Of a stretch of 42,405 nt of DNA, positions 7,448 to 14,350 are shown one piece after another; the first letter of the stretch is position 1; each line of letters opens with the position of its first letter. Where the stretch lies: NCBI GenBank assembly GCA_964517265.1, contig CAZFBS010000026.1:1-42405 (forward strand). The letters are read 5' to 3'. The DNA is from REEP01 sp964517265 (GTDB lineage Bacteria; Pseudomonadota; Alphaproteobacteria; Rhodospirillales; Defluviicoccaceae). The notes below the pieces were generated by a model. That model saw only the letters and a program-made list of their open reading frames with translations, was not told the origin of the DNA and did no database searches. A program made the translations under genes and the position numbers.

Positions 7448-9123
7448 TTCTTCGACACCTGCTCGATCCGCCGGGGCAGTTCTCGCCGCAGCAACTTGCC
7501 ATTTCGCGTTCGCGGCAGATGGTCGACGAACACGATCTTGCGCGGCACTTTGTAGGCCGCCAGATGCTCACGCGCCCAGTTCAGAATCAGCGCTTCGTCG
7601 TGCGCCTCGTCGGATGCGTGCTCCTGCGCGATGACGAACGCGATAAGGATGGTAACGTCGGGCGACACCGCCAGTTCGGACACGGCCACTTCCTGCACCA
7701 TCGGGTGCCGCTCAAGCACGCTTTCAATTTCTAGCGGTGATAATCGATAGCCCATCGGATTGAGGATGTCGTCATCGCGACCATGAAACCAGACATAGCC
7801 GTCAGCATCCATGTGTGCGAGATCGCCGCCACAGAACCATTCGCCGCGATACACGATTGCCTCCTCTTCCGGCCGACGCCAGTATCCCAGCATCAGCCCG
7901 GGGTCCGAACGGTGAACCGCGAGCAGGCCAATCTCGTCCGGCGGCAGCGGGTGTAGGTGTTCCGGCTTTGCCGCTGTCGTCTCGACCGACAACGCGCCCA
8001 TCGCCGGCACGTCCTTCGGACCCTGCTCTGAAGGAGCACTTCGTTGCTCATCGCGCCTGTCGGATGAAGAAGCGAGGGGAAGAATAACCACCCGCCGGCC
8101 CGGCTGCGGCTTGCCGGGGCTCCCTGGCTTGATCGTCATGCCGGGCCCAGTCGAGACGTAGGTCGAGATTTCGCTCATTCCGAGCGCTTCATACAGATCC
8201 GTTCCGGTTGCCGCTCGCCATCCTTCCAGTACTTCGGGCGGAAGCGGTTCGCCCGCAGTTAGGCCATGGCGCAGGGAAGAGAGCTGATCACGGCGCAGAG
8301 AGCCGTATTTCAGGATCCGCCGGTAAAGACTCGGCACCGTGGCAAAGATGCTCACATGATGACGCGCGATCAGCTCCGGCCAGATGGCCGGATCGGGCGG
8401 CCCATTGTAGAGCACCGTGGTGGCGCCGTTGGCCCATGGGTCGATCATTCCGACCCCCAGGGTATAGGTCCAGTTGAACGCGCCGGCGTGGAGGATCACG
8501 TCGGTTCCGGTCATTCCGTACCAGCTCTGGTACATCGGACGCCGACCCCAGGCCGTTCGATGCCCGTGCAGCACCCCCTTCGGCCGGCCGACCGTTCCGG
8601 AGGTATAGATGAGGAATCCCGGGTCATCCGCCGCCGTATCCGTATAAGCCACTGGCTCCGCACTTGCTGCCATCTCGACGATCTCCTCGGTCCGCACGAT
8701 CTGAACATGCGCGGGGGTTCCCGCGCCGAGCCTCAAGCCATCGGACAGGGCAATCGCCGCCGCGACGGAATCGGTTAAGAGGAACTCCGCCTCATCGGCA
8801 GTCAGCGCTGCCGATGAGGGCAGCGGCACCAGACCGGCAGCCAACGCCGCAAAAAAAGTCAGGATGTAGGGAACATCGTTCTCCATCCGGATCATCAGCC
8901 GCTCGCCAGGAGCAAGCCCGAGCTGACCGAGACCGCCGGCAAGGCGGCGCACCGCAAGATCGAGCGCCCCATAGGACCAGCGTGTGTCCACGCCGCCGCC
9001 ACTATCGACGATCAATGCCGTTTTATCCGGCCTTGCTGCGGCATTGGCGGCAAGACAGTAGCGGGCGATGTTGAATCGCGCCGGAGGCGGCGAAGGTAGG
9101 TGGGTATCGATCGGGCCATTCAC
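7444..9123 (-). CDS. AMP-forming acyl-CoA ligase (acetyl-CoA synthetase-like)
   Basis: 559 aa from a GTG at 9123, chosen because GGAGGAGG lies 9 nt upstream. ANL-superfamily enzyme that activates a carboxylic acid to an acyl-adenylate and then the CoA thioester. The A3 P-loop IYTSGTVGRPKG is at 172-183, A5-like YEALGMSE at 311-318, GEWFCGGD and GRDDDI (A7-A8) at 427-453, and the catalytic Lys in TRNGKLLRREL is Lys543. The overall form is like benzoate/acetyl-CoA ligases of the short/aryl type, but the substrate cannot be assigned. Residues about 350-392 form an odd polar insertion just before the hinge subdomain. Confidence 0.88.
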   Translation of the reverse strand: MNGPIDTHLPSPPPARFNIARYCLAANAAARPDKTALIVDSGGGVDTRWSYGALDLAVRRLAGGLGQLGLAPGERLMIRMENDVPYILTFFAALAAGLVPLPSSAALTADEAEFLLTDSVAAAIALSDGLRLGAGTPAHVQIVRTEEIVEMAASAEPVAYTDTAADDPGFLIYTSGTVGRPKGVLHGHRTAWGRRPMYQSWYGMTGTDVILHAGAFNWTYTLGVGMIDPWANGATTVLYNGPPDPAIWPELIARHHVSIFATVPSLYRRILKYGSLRRDQLSSLRHGLTAGEPLPPEVLEGWRAATGTDLYEALGMSEISTYVSTGPGMTIKPGSPGKPQPGRRVVILPLASSSDRRDEQRSAPSEQGPKDVPAMGALSVETTAAKPEHLHPLPPDEIGLLAVHRSDPGLMLGYWRRPEEEAIVYRGEWFCGGDLAHMDADGYVWFHGRDDDILNPMGYRLSPLEIESVLERHPMVQEVAVSELAVSPDVTILIAFVIAQEHASDEAHDEALILNWAREHLAAYKVPRKIVFVDHLPRTRNGKLLRRELPRRIEQVSKN

Positions 9124-9458
9124 GGTGGGCGTCCTCCTCCGGCAGACCATGTCTCGGCGGGAGCAGACTTCCGGCTGCGCCGGCGCCTGACTTCTCCTTA
9201 TCCCAAAGGCCATTAAATCGACAAAATGTAGTTTTCACCAGCCTGCCGATCTCATTCCAAAATACCATCGTAATATCCCCTCGCCCGCGCGCGGCGCGGG
9301 GAAATCCCCCAACCCGGCGATGGCACATTTTTATCCCTTCACGACGATCGGCGGTGCGGGCGCGGATATCCTCCGGATTCTTGTCGGTCAAAAAAGGCGT
9401 AGCTCGGTGCCTTGGAATCTGCGCGCTCGCCGCCAGGGAACGTGCTACGCAAGCACAC
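9124..9458. other. Divergent intergenic region, acyl-CoA ligase / chrA
   Basis: 335 nt holding the promoters of both flanking genes. It is AT-rich around 9205-9275 and contains a 7-bp GC hairpin (9284-9290 with 9294-9300, 3-nt loop) without a T-tract. No supported ORF or RNA gene. Confidence 0.5.
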
Positions 9459-10862
9459 ATGGCAAGCCAACTGTCGACGTCCGGCGTCCACGACGATGGC
9501 CACGAAATCCCGTTTCAGGAGGGGCTGAAGGTGTGGGTCCGGGTGGCGGCCCTAAGCTTCGGCGGCCCAGCCGGCCAGATTGCGGTGATGCACCGAATCT
9601 TGGTCGAAGAGAAGAGATGGATCAGCGAGAGCCGGTTCCTGCACGCCCTCAACTACTGCATGCTGCTGCCGGGTCCGGAAGCGCAGCAACTGGCCGTCTA
9701 CATCGGCTGGCTTTTGCATCGCGTTAAAGGCGGCCTCGTCGCCGGCACGCTGTTTGTGCTGCCCGGTTTTGTCAGCATCCTGATTTTGAGTATTCTCTAT
9801 GCCGCCTTTCAGCAGGCGACGCTGGTCCAGGCGATCTTCTTCGGCATCAAGGCCGCCGTCCTCGCGGTGGTGGTCGAGGCCGTCCTGCGCATCGGCAGAC
9901 GAGCGCTCAGGAACGCCGCCATGATCGCCATCGCCGCAGCGGCGTTCGTGGCGATTTTCCTTTTCGGCATCCCCTTTCCTATTATCATCATCGCGGCAGC
10001 GGGTTTGGGCCTGATCGGCAGCCGCGTCAGCCCGGATATCTTCGTGGTTGTCAATCCGCATGCAGTTGATGCCGGGCCGGGCGGCTTGCCGGCGGCGGAT
10101 GCGGCGGTCCATGGGGGGAGAGCGGCGCATACGCGGCCGACAGTGGTTCGCGCCATCAAGACGTCCGCCATCTGGCTGACCCTGTGGCTCGTCCCGCTGA
10201 TCGCTCTCGCCCTGATCCTCGGCCGGGACCACGTGTTCACTCAGATCGGCCTGTTGTTCAGCAAGCTGGCCGTGGTGACCTTCGGCGGCGCCTACGCGGT
10301 GCTCGCGTACATGGCGCAGGAAGCGGTCGTGGGCTACGGCTGGCTCGCTCCCGGCGAAATGCTCGACGGACTCGGGATGGCGGAAGCGACGCCGGGGCCG
10401 CTCATTCAAATCGTCCAATTCGTTGCCTTTCTCGGCGCGTTCCGTGATCCGGGCTCCCTCGATCCGCTCATTGCTGGCATGTTGGCCTCGATCCTGGCGA
10501 CATGGGTGACCTTCACCCCCTGCTTTCTCTGGATCTTTCTTGGCGCCCCTTATGTGGAATCGCTCCGTGGCATCCGGTGGGTCTCGGCCGCGTTGTCCTG
10601 CATCACCGCCGCCGTCGTCGGCGTGATTCTCAACCTCGCGGTGTGGTTCGCCATTCACGTTGCCTTCACCGAGGTGGCCGAAGTCCGTGCCTACGGACTG
10701 GTGCTGCAGGTTCCGACCTTGGCGACCATCAACCTCGCGAGTGTGGCGCTGACGCTGGGGGCGTTCATCGCGATGCTGCGGTTCCGCGTCGGCATGATTC
10801 CCGTGATCGCGGCCAGCGCCGCCCTCGGCGTCGTCTGGTATGCGATCCTCGGAATGAGGTAA
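9459..10862 (+). CDS. chrA: Chromate transporter, ChrA (CHR) family
   Basis: 467 aa, a two-domain (long-chain) CHR protein of the inner membrane; the family exports chromate. The first CHR domain carries SFGGPAGQIAVMH and LLPGPEAQQLA. The second carries TFGGAYAVLAYM and EATPGPLIQIVQF. The two half-molecules are homologous, each with several hydrophobic segments, which is the classic duplicated arrangement. The ATG at 9459 is tentative because no good SD is close to it. No chrB regulator is adjacent, so chromate as the actual substrate is inferred from family only. Confidence 0.9.
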   Translation: MASQLSTSGVHDDGHEIPFQEGLKVWVRVAALSFGGPAGQIAVMHRILVEEKRWISESRFLHALNYCMLLPGPEAQQLAVYIGWLLHRVKGGLVAGTLFVLPGFVSILILSILYAAFQQATLVQAIFFGIKAAVLAVVVEAVLRIGRRALRNAAMIAIAAAAFVAIFLFGIPFPIIIIAAAGLGLIGSRVSPDIFVVVNPHAVDAGPGGLPAADAAVHGGRAAHTRPTVVRAIKTSAIWLTLWLVPLIALALILGRDHVFTQIGLLFSKLAVVTFGGAYAVLAYMAQEAVVGYGWLAPGEMLDGLGMAEATPGPLIQIVQFVAFLGAFRDPGSLDPLIAGMLASILATWVTFTPCFLWIFLGAPYVESLRGIRWVSAALSCITAAVVGVILNLAVWFAIHVAFTEVAEVRAYGLVLQVPTLATINLASVALTLGAFIAMLRFRVGMIPVIAASAALGVVWYAILGMR

Positions 10863-10969
10863 GTGCGCCATCGACGCTGGCGGAACCCTTCGGATGGAAC
10901 CAATGAAGCGGGCTGCCGTTGTCGTTCCGGATGCCAAACAGCATGGATTCCCAACGGTGGTCGATCGCG

Positions 10970-11359
10970 ATGCTGAAGAACATTACCTTTGACAAGGTCG
11001 AAGAGATCATCCGGATCATCGAGCGTGCGCGTGATGCGCCTCCCGACGATCGCGCCGACGATCCGCATCGCGGCGGGCGGTTCGGCAGGGAAGGCGTGTC
11101 ACGGCCGGCGCCACCGCCGGAGCCGCAGCCCGAGGCGGATTGGCAACGCGCGCTCGGGCATTACCTCGCGGACCTGCCGGACGCGGCGCTCGCCGAGGTT
11201 GCCGGCCTCTACCGCTACGGTCACGGCGATGAGGCGCGCGCCGAGGAGGCCGTCGCCAAGGCCGCGAACGCTTCGGAGCCGCATGCCGAGCGGGTCCAAT
11301 TCCTGACCTCGCGGGACGATCTGGCGGCGTGCCTGAGGCAGGCCTTGGACCGGCTGTAA
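10970..11359 (+). CDS. DUF3775-like protein of unknown function
   Basis: 129 aa. It begins MLKNITFDKVEEIIRIIERA, has a charged, Pro-rich linker (about residues 24-57), then LADLPDAALAEVAGLYRYGHGDEA and a C-terminal helix ending LAACLRQALDRL. This architecture (N-terminal helix, acidic linker, 'hydrophobic core + YGxGD' and YL/DxL tail) resembles DUF3775 proteins of alphaproteobacteria. The match is from memory and moderate. The start at 10970 is chosen for GGTGG 8 nt upstream; an in-frame ATG at 10943 is possible. Solitary gene after chrA. Confidence 0.6.
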   Translation: MLKNITFDKVEEIIRIIERARDAPPDDRADDPHRGGRFGREGVSRPAPPPEPQPEADWQRALGHYLADLPDAALAEVAGLYRYGHGDEARAEEAVAKAANASEPHAERVQFLTSRDDLAACLRQALDRL

Positions 11360-11404
11360 GGGCCAGAGAGGCAAGGCAAAGCCACCGGCTCCCGTTTCAT
11401 CATT

Positions 11405-11427
11405 AAGGCGCGCCTTTCTTTCTTCTT
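11405..11427 (+). terminator. Terminator-like palindrome after the DUF3775-like gene
   Basis: A perfect 12-bp palindrome (11405-11416) is followed directly by a T/C-rich tract (11415-11427). The possible stem is only 4 bp with a CGCG loop, so it would be a weak terminator. It lies 45 nt after the stop of the preceding gene. Confidence 0.3.
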
Positions 11428-11515
11428 GCCAAAAGCCATGCTGTGCGCCTTTTAAATTCGCGTTACATTCGAGGGGGCGCTTTGTCCCCCACATGATTGG
11501 GAGAAACGGGCCAAG

Positions 11516-12421
11516 GTGGCTGCCCAGGAATGCTCTTACGTGCTGCTTGAGGATCGTGGCGTTCTCGCGATCGAGGGTGCCGATTCGCGCACATTTCTGC
11601 AGGCCCTCGTCTCCAACGACATCGGCCGTGCCACCGACGAGCGGGCGGTCTACACCGCGCTGCTCACGCCCCAAGGCAAATTCCTGCACGATTTCTTTGT
11701 CGCGGCGCGCAAGGACTCGCTGCTGCTCGATTGCGAGGCCGCGCGCCTGGCCGACCTCAAGCGGCGGCTCGCCTTGTACCGGCTGCGGTCTAAGGTGACG
11801 CTGACGGATCGCTCCGAAGAGATGACCGTTGCCGCCATATATGGCGCGGGTGCCGCAGAGGCACTGGGTTTGGCCGAGGTGCGGGGGAGCGCACGAGTGG
11901 TGGATTGCGGCGTGATTTTCGTCGATCCGCGGCTAACCGAAGCAGGGGTCCGCGCCCTTCTGCCACGCGAGGGCGGCTCCGCGTGGCTGGAATCAGCGGG
12001 GTTCGAGGCCAGTAGCCGGGACGACTACGAGCGCCTCAGAATTGCGCTTGGCCTGCCTGACGGCAGCCGCGACATGGAAGTGGAAAAGGCGATTCTGCTC
12101 GAGAACGGGTTTGATGAGCTGCATGGGATCGATTGGCAGAAGGGCTGCTACATCGGCCAGGAGTTGACGGCGCGAACGCGCTACCGTGGCCTTGTCAAAA
12201 AGCGCCTGGTCCCGGTGAAGGTCGAAGGCCCGCTTCCTCCTCCTGGTACGCCTGTGCGCACTGGCGAGCGGGAGGTGGGGCAGATCTGCTCCGGCACGGG
12301 CAATCTTGCACTCGCTCTCATCCGCCTGGAAGCTCTTGCCGAAGTGGCCAGCGAGGACGGCGCGTTCACCGCCGGCGAGTCCCAGGTGGTGCCGCAAAAG
12401 CCCTTCTGGGCAAACTTCTAG
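11516..12421 (+). CDS. ygfZ: YgfZ/GcvT-like folate-binding protein, Fe-S cluster assembly
   Basis: 301 aa from a GTG start with GGGAGAAA upstream. The family helps maintain or repair certain [4Fe-4S] enzymes in a folate-dependent way. The diagnostic motif KGCYIGQE, with the family's essential Cys, is at residues 209-216 (Cys211), followed by LTARTRYRG. The N-terminal half (IEGADSRTFLQALVSNDI, TPQGKFLHDFF) is the GcvT-like fold. It is convergent with rpmB, leaving 27 nt between stops. Confidence 0.92.
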   Translation: MAAQECSYVLLEDRGVLAIEGADSRTFLQALVSNDIGRATDERAVYTALLTPQGKFLHDFFVAARKDSLLLDCEAARLADLKRRLALYRLRSKVTLTDRSEEMTVAAIYGAGAAEALGLAEVRGSARVVDCGVIFVDPRLTEAGVRALLPREGGSAWLESAGFEASSRDDYERLRIALGLPDGSRDMEVEKAILLENGFDELHGIDWQKGCYIGQELTARTRYRGLVKKRLVPVKVEGPLPPPGTPVRTGEREVGQICSGTGNLALALIRLEALAEVASEDGAFTAGESQVVPQKPFWANF

Positions 12422-12448
12422 CAGCGGTTCAGGACCAAAACAGTGGCG

Positions 12449-12751
12449 TTAGGATGCCGCGCCTTGTGTCCGGGCACGGGCGCGCCGGATCTGTCGCTTC
12501 AGCTTCACCATGTCCTGTGAGAGCTCCTGATCGCGCACCTGAAGCAGGTAGGCATCAAGACCGCCGCGGTGCTCGATCGTGCGCAGCGCGTTGGTGCTGA
12601 GGCGAAGCCGAACCATCCGGTCGAGCGTGTCGCTCATCATCGAGGTGCCCTGAAGGTTGGGCAGAAAGCGGCGGCGGGTCTTGTTGTGGGCGTGGCTGAC
12701 GTTGTTGCCGGTCAGTACGCCCTTGCCGGTAATCCCGCAACGTCGGGCCAT
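12449..12751 (-). CDS. rpmB: 50S ribosomal protein L28
   Basis: 100 aa. It has the L28 N-terminus MARRCGITGKGVLTGNNVSHAHNKT and the central TRRRFLPNLQ. The long C-terminal extension (SLSTNALRTIEHRGGLDAYLL-type) is typical of alphaproteobacteria. The SD GAGAGGA precedes the ATG. It has its own predicted promoter at 12833-12860, with a hairpin at the start of the transcript. Confidence 0.97.
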   Translation of the reverse strand: MARRCGITGKGVLTGNNVSHAHNKTRRRFLPNLQGTSMMSDTLDRMVRLRLSTNALRTIEHRGGLDAYLLQVRDQELSQDMVKLKRQIRRARARTQGAAS

Positions 12752-12802
12752 GGCGGTTATCCTCTCGCTTTGAAGGCGTTGTCTTGATGATGAAAACGGC
12801 TG

Positions 12803-12822
12803 GGGGGCCGATATTGGCCCCC
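12803..12822 (-). other. Strong hairpin in the rpmB leader
   Basis: A 7-bp all-GC stem (12803-12809 with 12816-12822) with a 6-nt loop. It lies about 50 nt before the rpmB ATG and, from the predicted promoter, would start within a few bases of the 5' end of the transcript. It has no long T-tract, so it is not a standard terminator. It could stabilise the mRNA end or act in autoregulation (inference). Confidence 0.5.
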
Positions 12823-12832
12823 GGGCGGTTCT

Positions 12833-12860
12833 TTTACAGGGACCCGTGCCCGCTCGTCAA
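12833..12860 (-). promoter_or_regulatory. Predicted sigma-70 type promoter of rpmB
   Basis: On the minus strand TTGACG (12855-12860) and TGTAAA (12833-12838) are separated by 16 bp. The -35 matches consensus at 5 of 6 positions and the -10 at 4 of 6. It lies between the P63C gene stop and rpmB, so rpmB need not depend on the P63C gene. Confidence 0.5.
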
Positions 12861-12900
12861 GGGACGGGCAAGGCAATCACCAGCGCCCGATCAAGGAAAT

Positions 12901-13989
12901 TTAACCTAGCTTCCCTCGCGGCATCGGCAACGAAAAGCTAAATTGAACGACCTGCCGGCCATAGTGCCTCGCAACCTTATCGCGTAGTTCGCGCATGTCG
13001 CTACACTCTTTCGACATGCCGACCACTTCGTAGCACCGAGACACTAAAGCGCGAACGCCTATGTTTTCGGTGAGCTGACGGTGCCACCGGATGCTGGGTG
13101 GCGGCTTATTGTTTTTGAGATATTCCGCTACGTCAGGGTCGAGCGTGTCATAGATCAACTCAATAACGAGTTTTCCCCACCACTTCGGCCGACTTTTAAG
13201 ACTGCCTTTCCAACCGGTAAGGCGACCGAACTCTGCCCAAAGCTCATCAGGAAAGGTCTTCTCCCAGGCGCGTAGCTCGTCGGCGATGAAGGCTCGGAGC
13301 TTGACCTGAAGCGCATCCTCGGCACGCTCATACTGATAGCCTGTCGCTTCGTCGATCAGCGCCTCGAGCCCTACCTTCGAGCAGGCCGAGAGGAAAGCGC
13401 TTGCTTTTATCGCCATCTGGATCTGGCGATCAGTAAGTTTAGGATACGGCGACGCTGGATCGAACGAAGATTGCAAAGCCGCAACAAAGGCTTGGCAGAC
13501 CTCAATCATAAGATCGGCCGGAAGTCCCTTGACAGCTTTCTCTAAACCTTCGACCTCGAGCAGACGGAAAGGCACCAGCCTCTCAAGCACTGACTCCTTG
13601 TTAATAAAGGGCTCTAAGGATCTTACTCCTATATATTTCTCGAGAGCCCCGCCGCCCTTGATACCCGTTAAGAGCTCAGTCGCTGACGTGCGTCCAATAA
13701 TCTTTTGACCGTCATCAAGAACATAGCAAGGAACCTCAATTCCCACGATATTTAGGGTTCCCCGCCAGTGTGCGACCGGCATAGCCGGAACAGGGTCTAA
13801 AATTTCCTCCCAACCTTCCTCATACTGTTCAACGGCGTCTCTCGGTGAGTTCTTCGACCAGCGGGCAAGGGCTGCCTTTTGCGCAATCTCTGCTCTTTCT
13901 TCGCGCGTCAATGCTTCAGCCCGGGCATAGCCTCCTCTTGCCTTTCCCTCGATCTTCTCATGCGGCTGGTATGGGATCTTGTCACTCAC
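12901..13989 (-). CDS. P63C-domain protein, accessory gene
   Basis: 362 aa from the GTG at 13989, chosen because a near-perfect SD AGGAGG (13995-14000) sits 5 nt upstream; an in-frame ATG at 14034 lies upstream in the repeats. Residues 16-44 form a module of the type GGxARAxxLxxxERxxIAxxAAxARW. From about residue 80 on (TLNIVGIEVPCYVLDDGQKIIGR to the C-terminal RWHRQLTENIGVRALVSRCYEVVG block) it matches the P63C domain, named from phage/mobile-element proteins and without known biochemistry. Codon choice is visibly AT-richer than in the flanking rpmB and glutamate synthase genes, suggesting horizontal acquisition. No integrase, toxin or partner gene is adjacent. Confidence 0.8.
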   Translation of the reverse strand: MSDKIPYQPHEKIEGKARGGYARAEALTREERAEIAQKAALARWSKNSPRDAVEQYEEGWEEILDPVPAMPVAHWRGTLNIVGIEVPCYVLDDGQKIIGRTSATELLTGIKGGGALEKYIGVRSLEPFINKESVLERLVPFRLLEVEGLEKAVKGLPADLMIEVCQAFVAALQSSFDPASPYPKLTDRQIQMAIKASAFLSACSKVGLEALIDEATGYQYERAEDALQVKLRAFIADELRAWEKTFPDELWAEFGRLTGWKGSLKSRPKWWGKLVIELIYDTLDPDVAEYLKNNKPPPSIRWHRQLTENIGVRALVSRCYEVVGMSKECSDMRELRDKVARHYGRQVVQFSFSLPMPRGKLG

Positions 13990-14000
13990 AGCGGCCTCCT

Positions 14001-14078
14001 CTTGCATGCATAGTGCAAGCATATATGCATGCATAGCGGAAATTCAAGGCTTCTGTTGCTTGCACGCGTGAGCAAGCA
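14001..14078 (-). promoter_or_regulatory. Promoter/operator region of the P63C gene with repeats
   Basis: On the minus strand TTGAAT (14042-14047) and TATATG (14020-14025), 16 bp apart, form a plausible promoter. Inverted repeat 1 is CTTGCA / TGCAAG (14001-14006, 14014-14019), between the start point and the SD. Inverted repeat 2 is TGCTTGC / GCAAGCA (14057-14063, 14072-14078), upstream of the -35. GCAAGCAT also recurs directly (14015-14022 and 14072-14079), and an 11-bp direct repeat TGCATGCATAG is at 14003-14013 and 14026-14036. The layout suits a repressor bound at two sites. Confidence 0.55.
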
Positions 14079-14350
14079 TGATACCCACTTTACCACTCAT
14101 GACCGCGCTAGCGGCATCCACTTGCCAAGCAGCAGTGATCTGCACTGACGCACAGTGGCACATTCAGTCACAGCGCGAACACAGCAGGGGCTAAAGATTA
14201 AAATGATCTCCTCACCGATAGCCGGGGTGGAGATCACGCCCCGCGCCGGCCTCAGCGGGCAATCAGCAATTGGAGGATCGGCAGGGATCAGATAACATAA
14301 TTCAGACGTGAATTTGCGCCCAGCCCAGCGGCGCGCCAAGGAGGTCGGCA
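14079..14350. other. Intergenic region upstream of the glutamate synthase-like gene
   Basis: It holds an imperfect inverted repeat (TGATCTCC 14204-14211 with GGAGATCA 14229-14236, extended by ACC/GGT inside). On the minus strand it is followed by an ATTTTAATCTTT stretch, so it looks like a minus-strand terminator without an obvious gene to terminate. No supported ORF. The AAGGAGG SD of the next gene is at the right edge. Confidence 0.45.

Noticed and set aside
9321..9336. TGGCAC-containing stretch resembling a sigma-54 -24 element upstream of chrA
   Set aside because: The matching TTGCA -12 element is absent at the required spacing.
9552..10937. 461-codon open frame antisense to chrA
   Set aside because: Shadow of the chromate transporter. 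The composition is Arg/Asp/His-rich without any recognisable motif.
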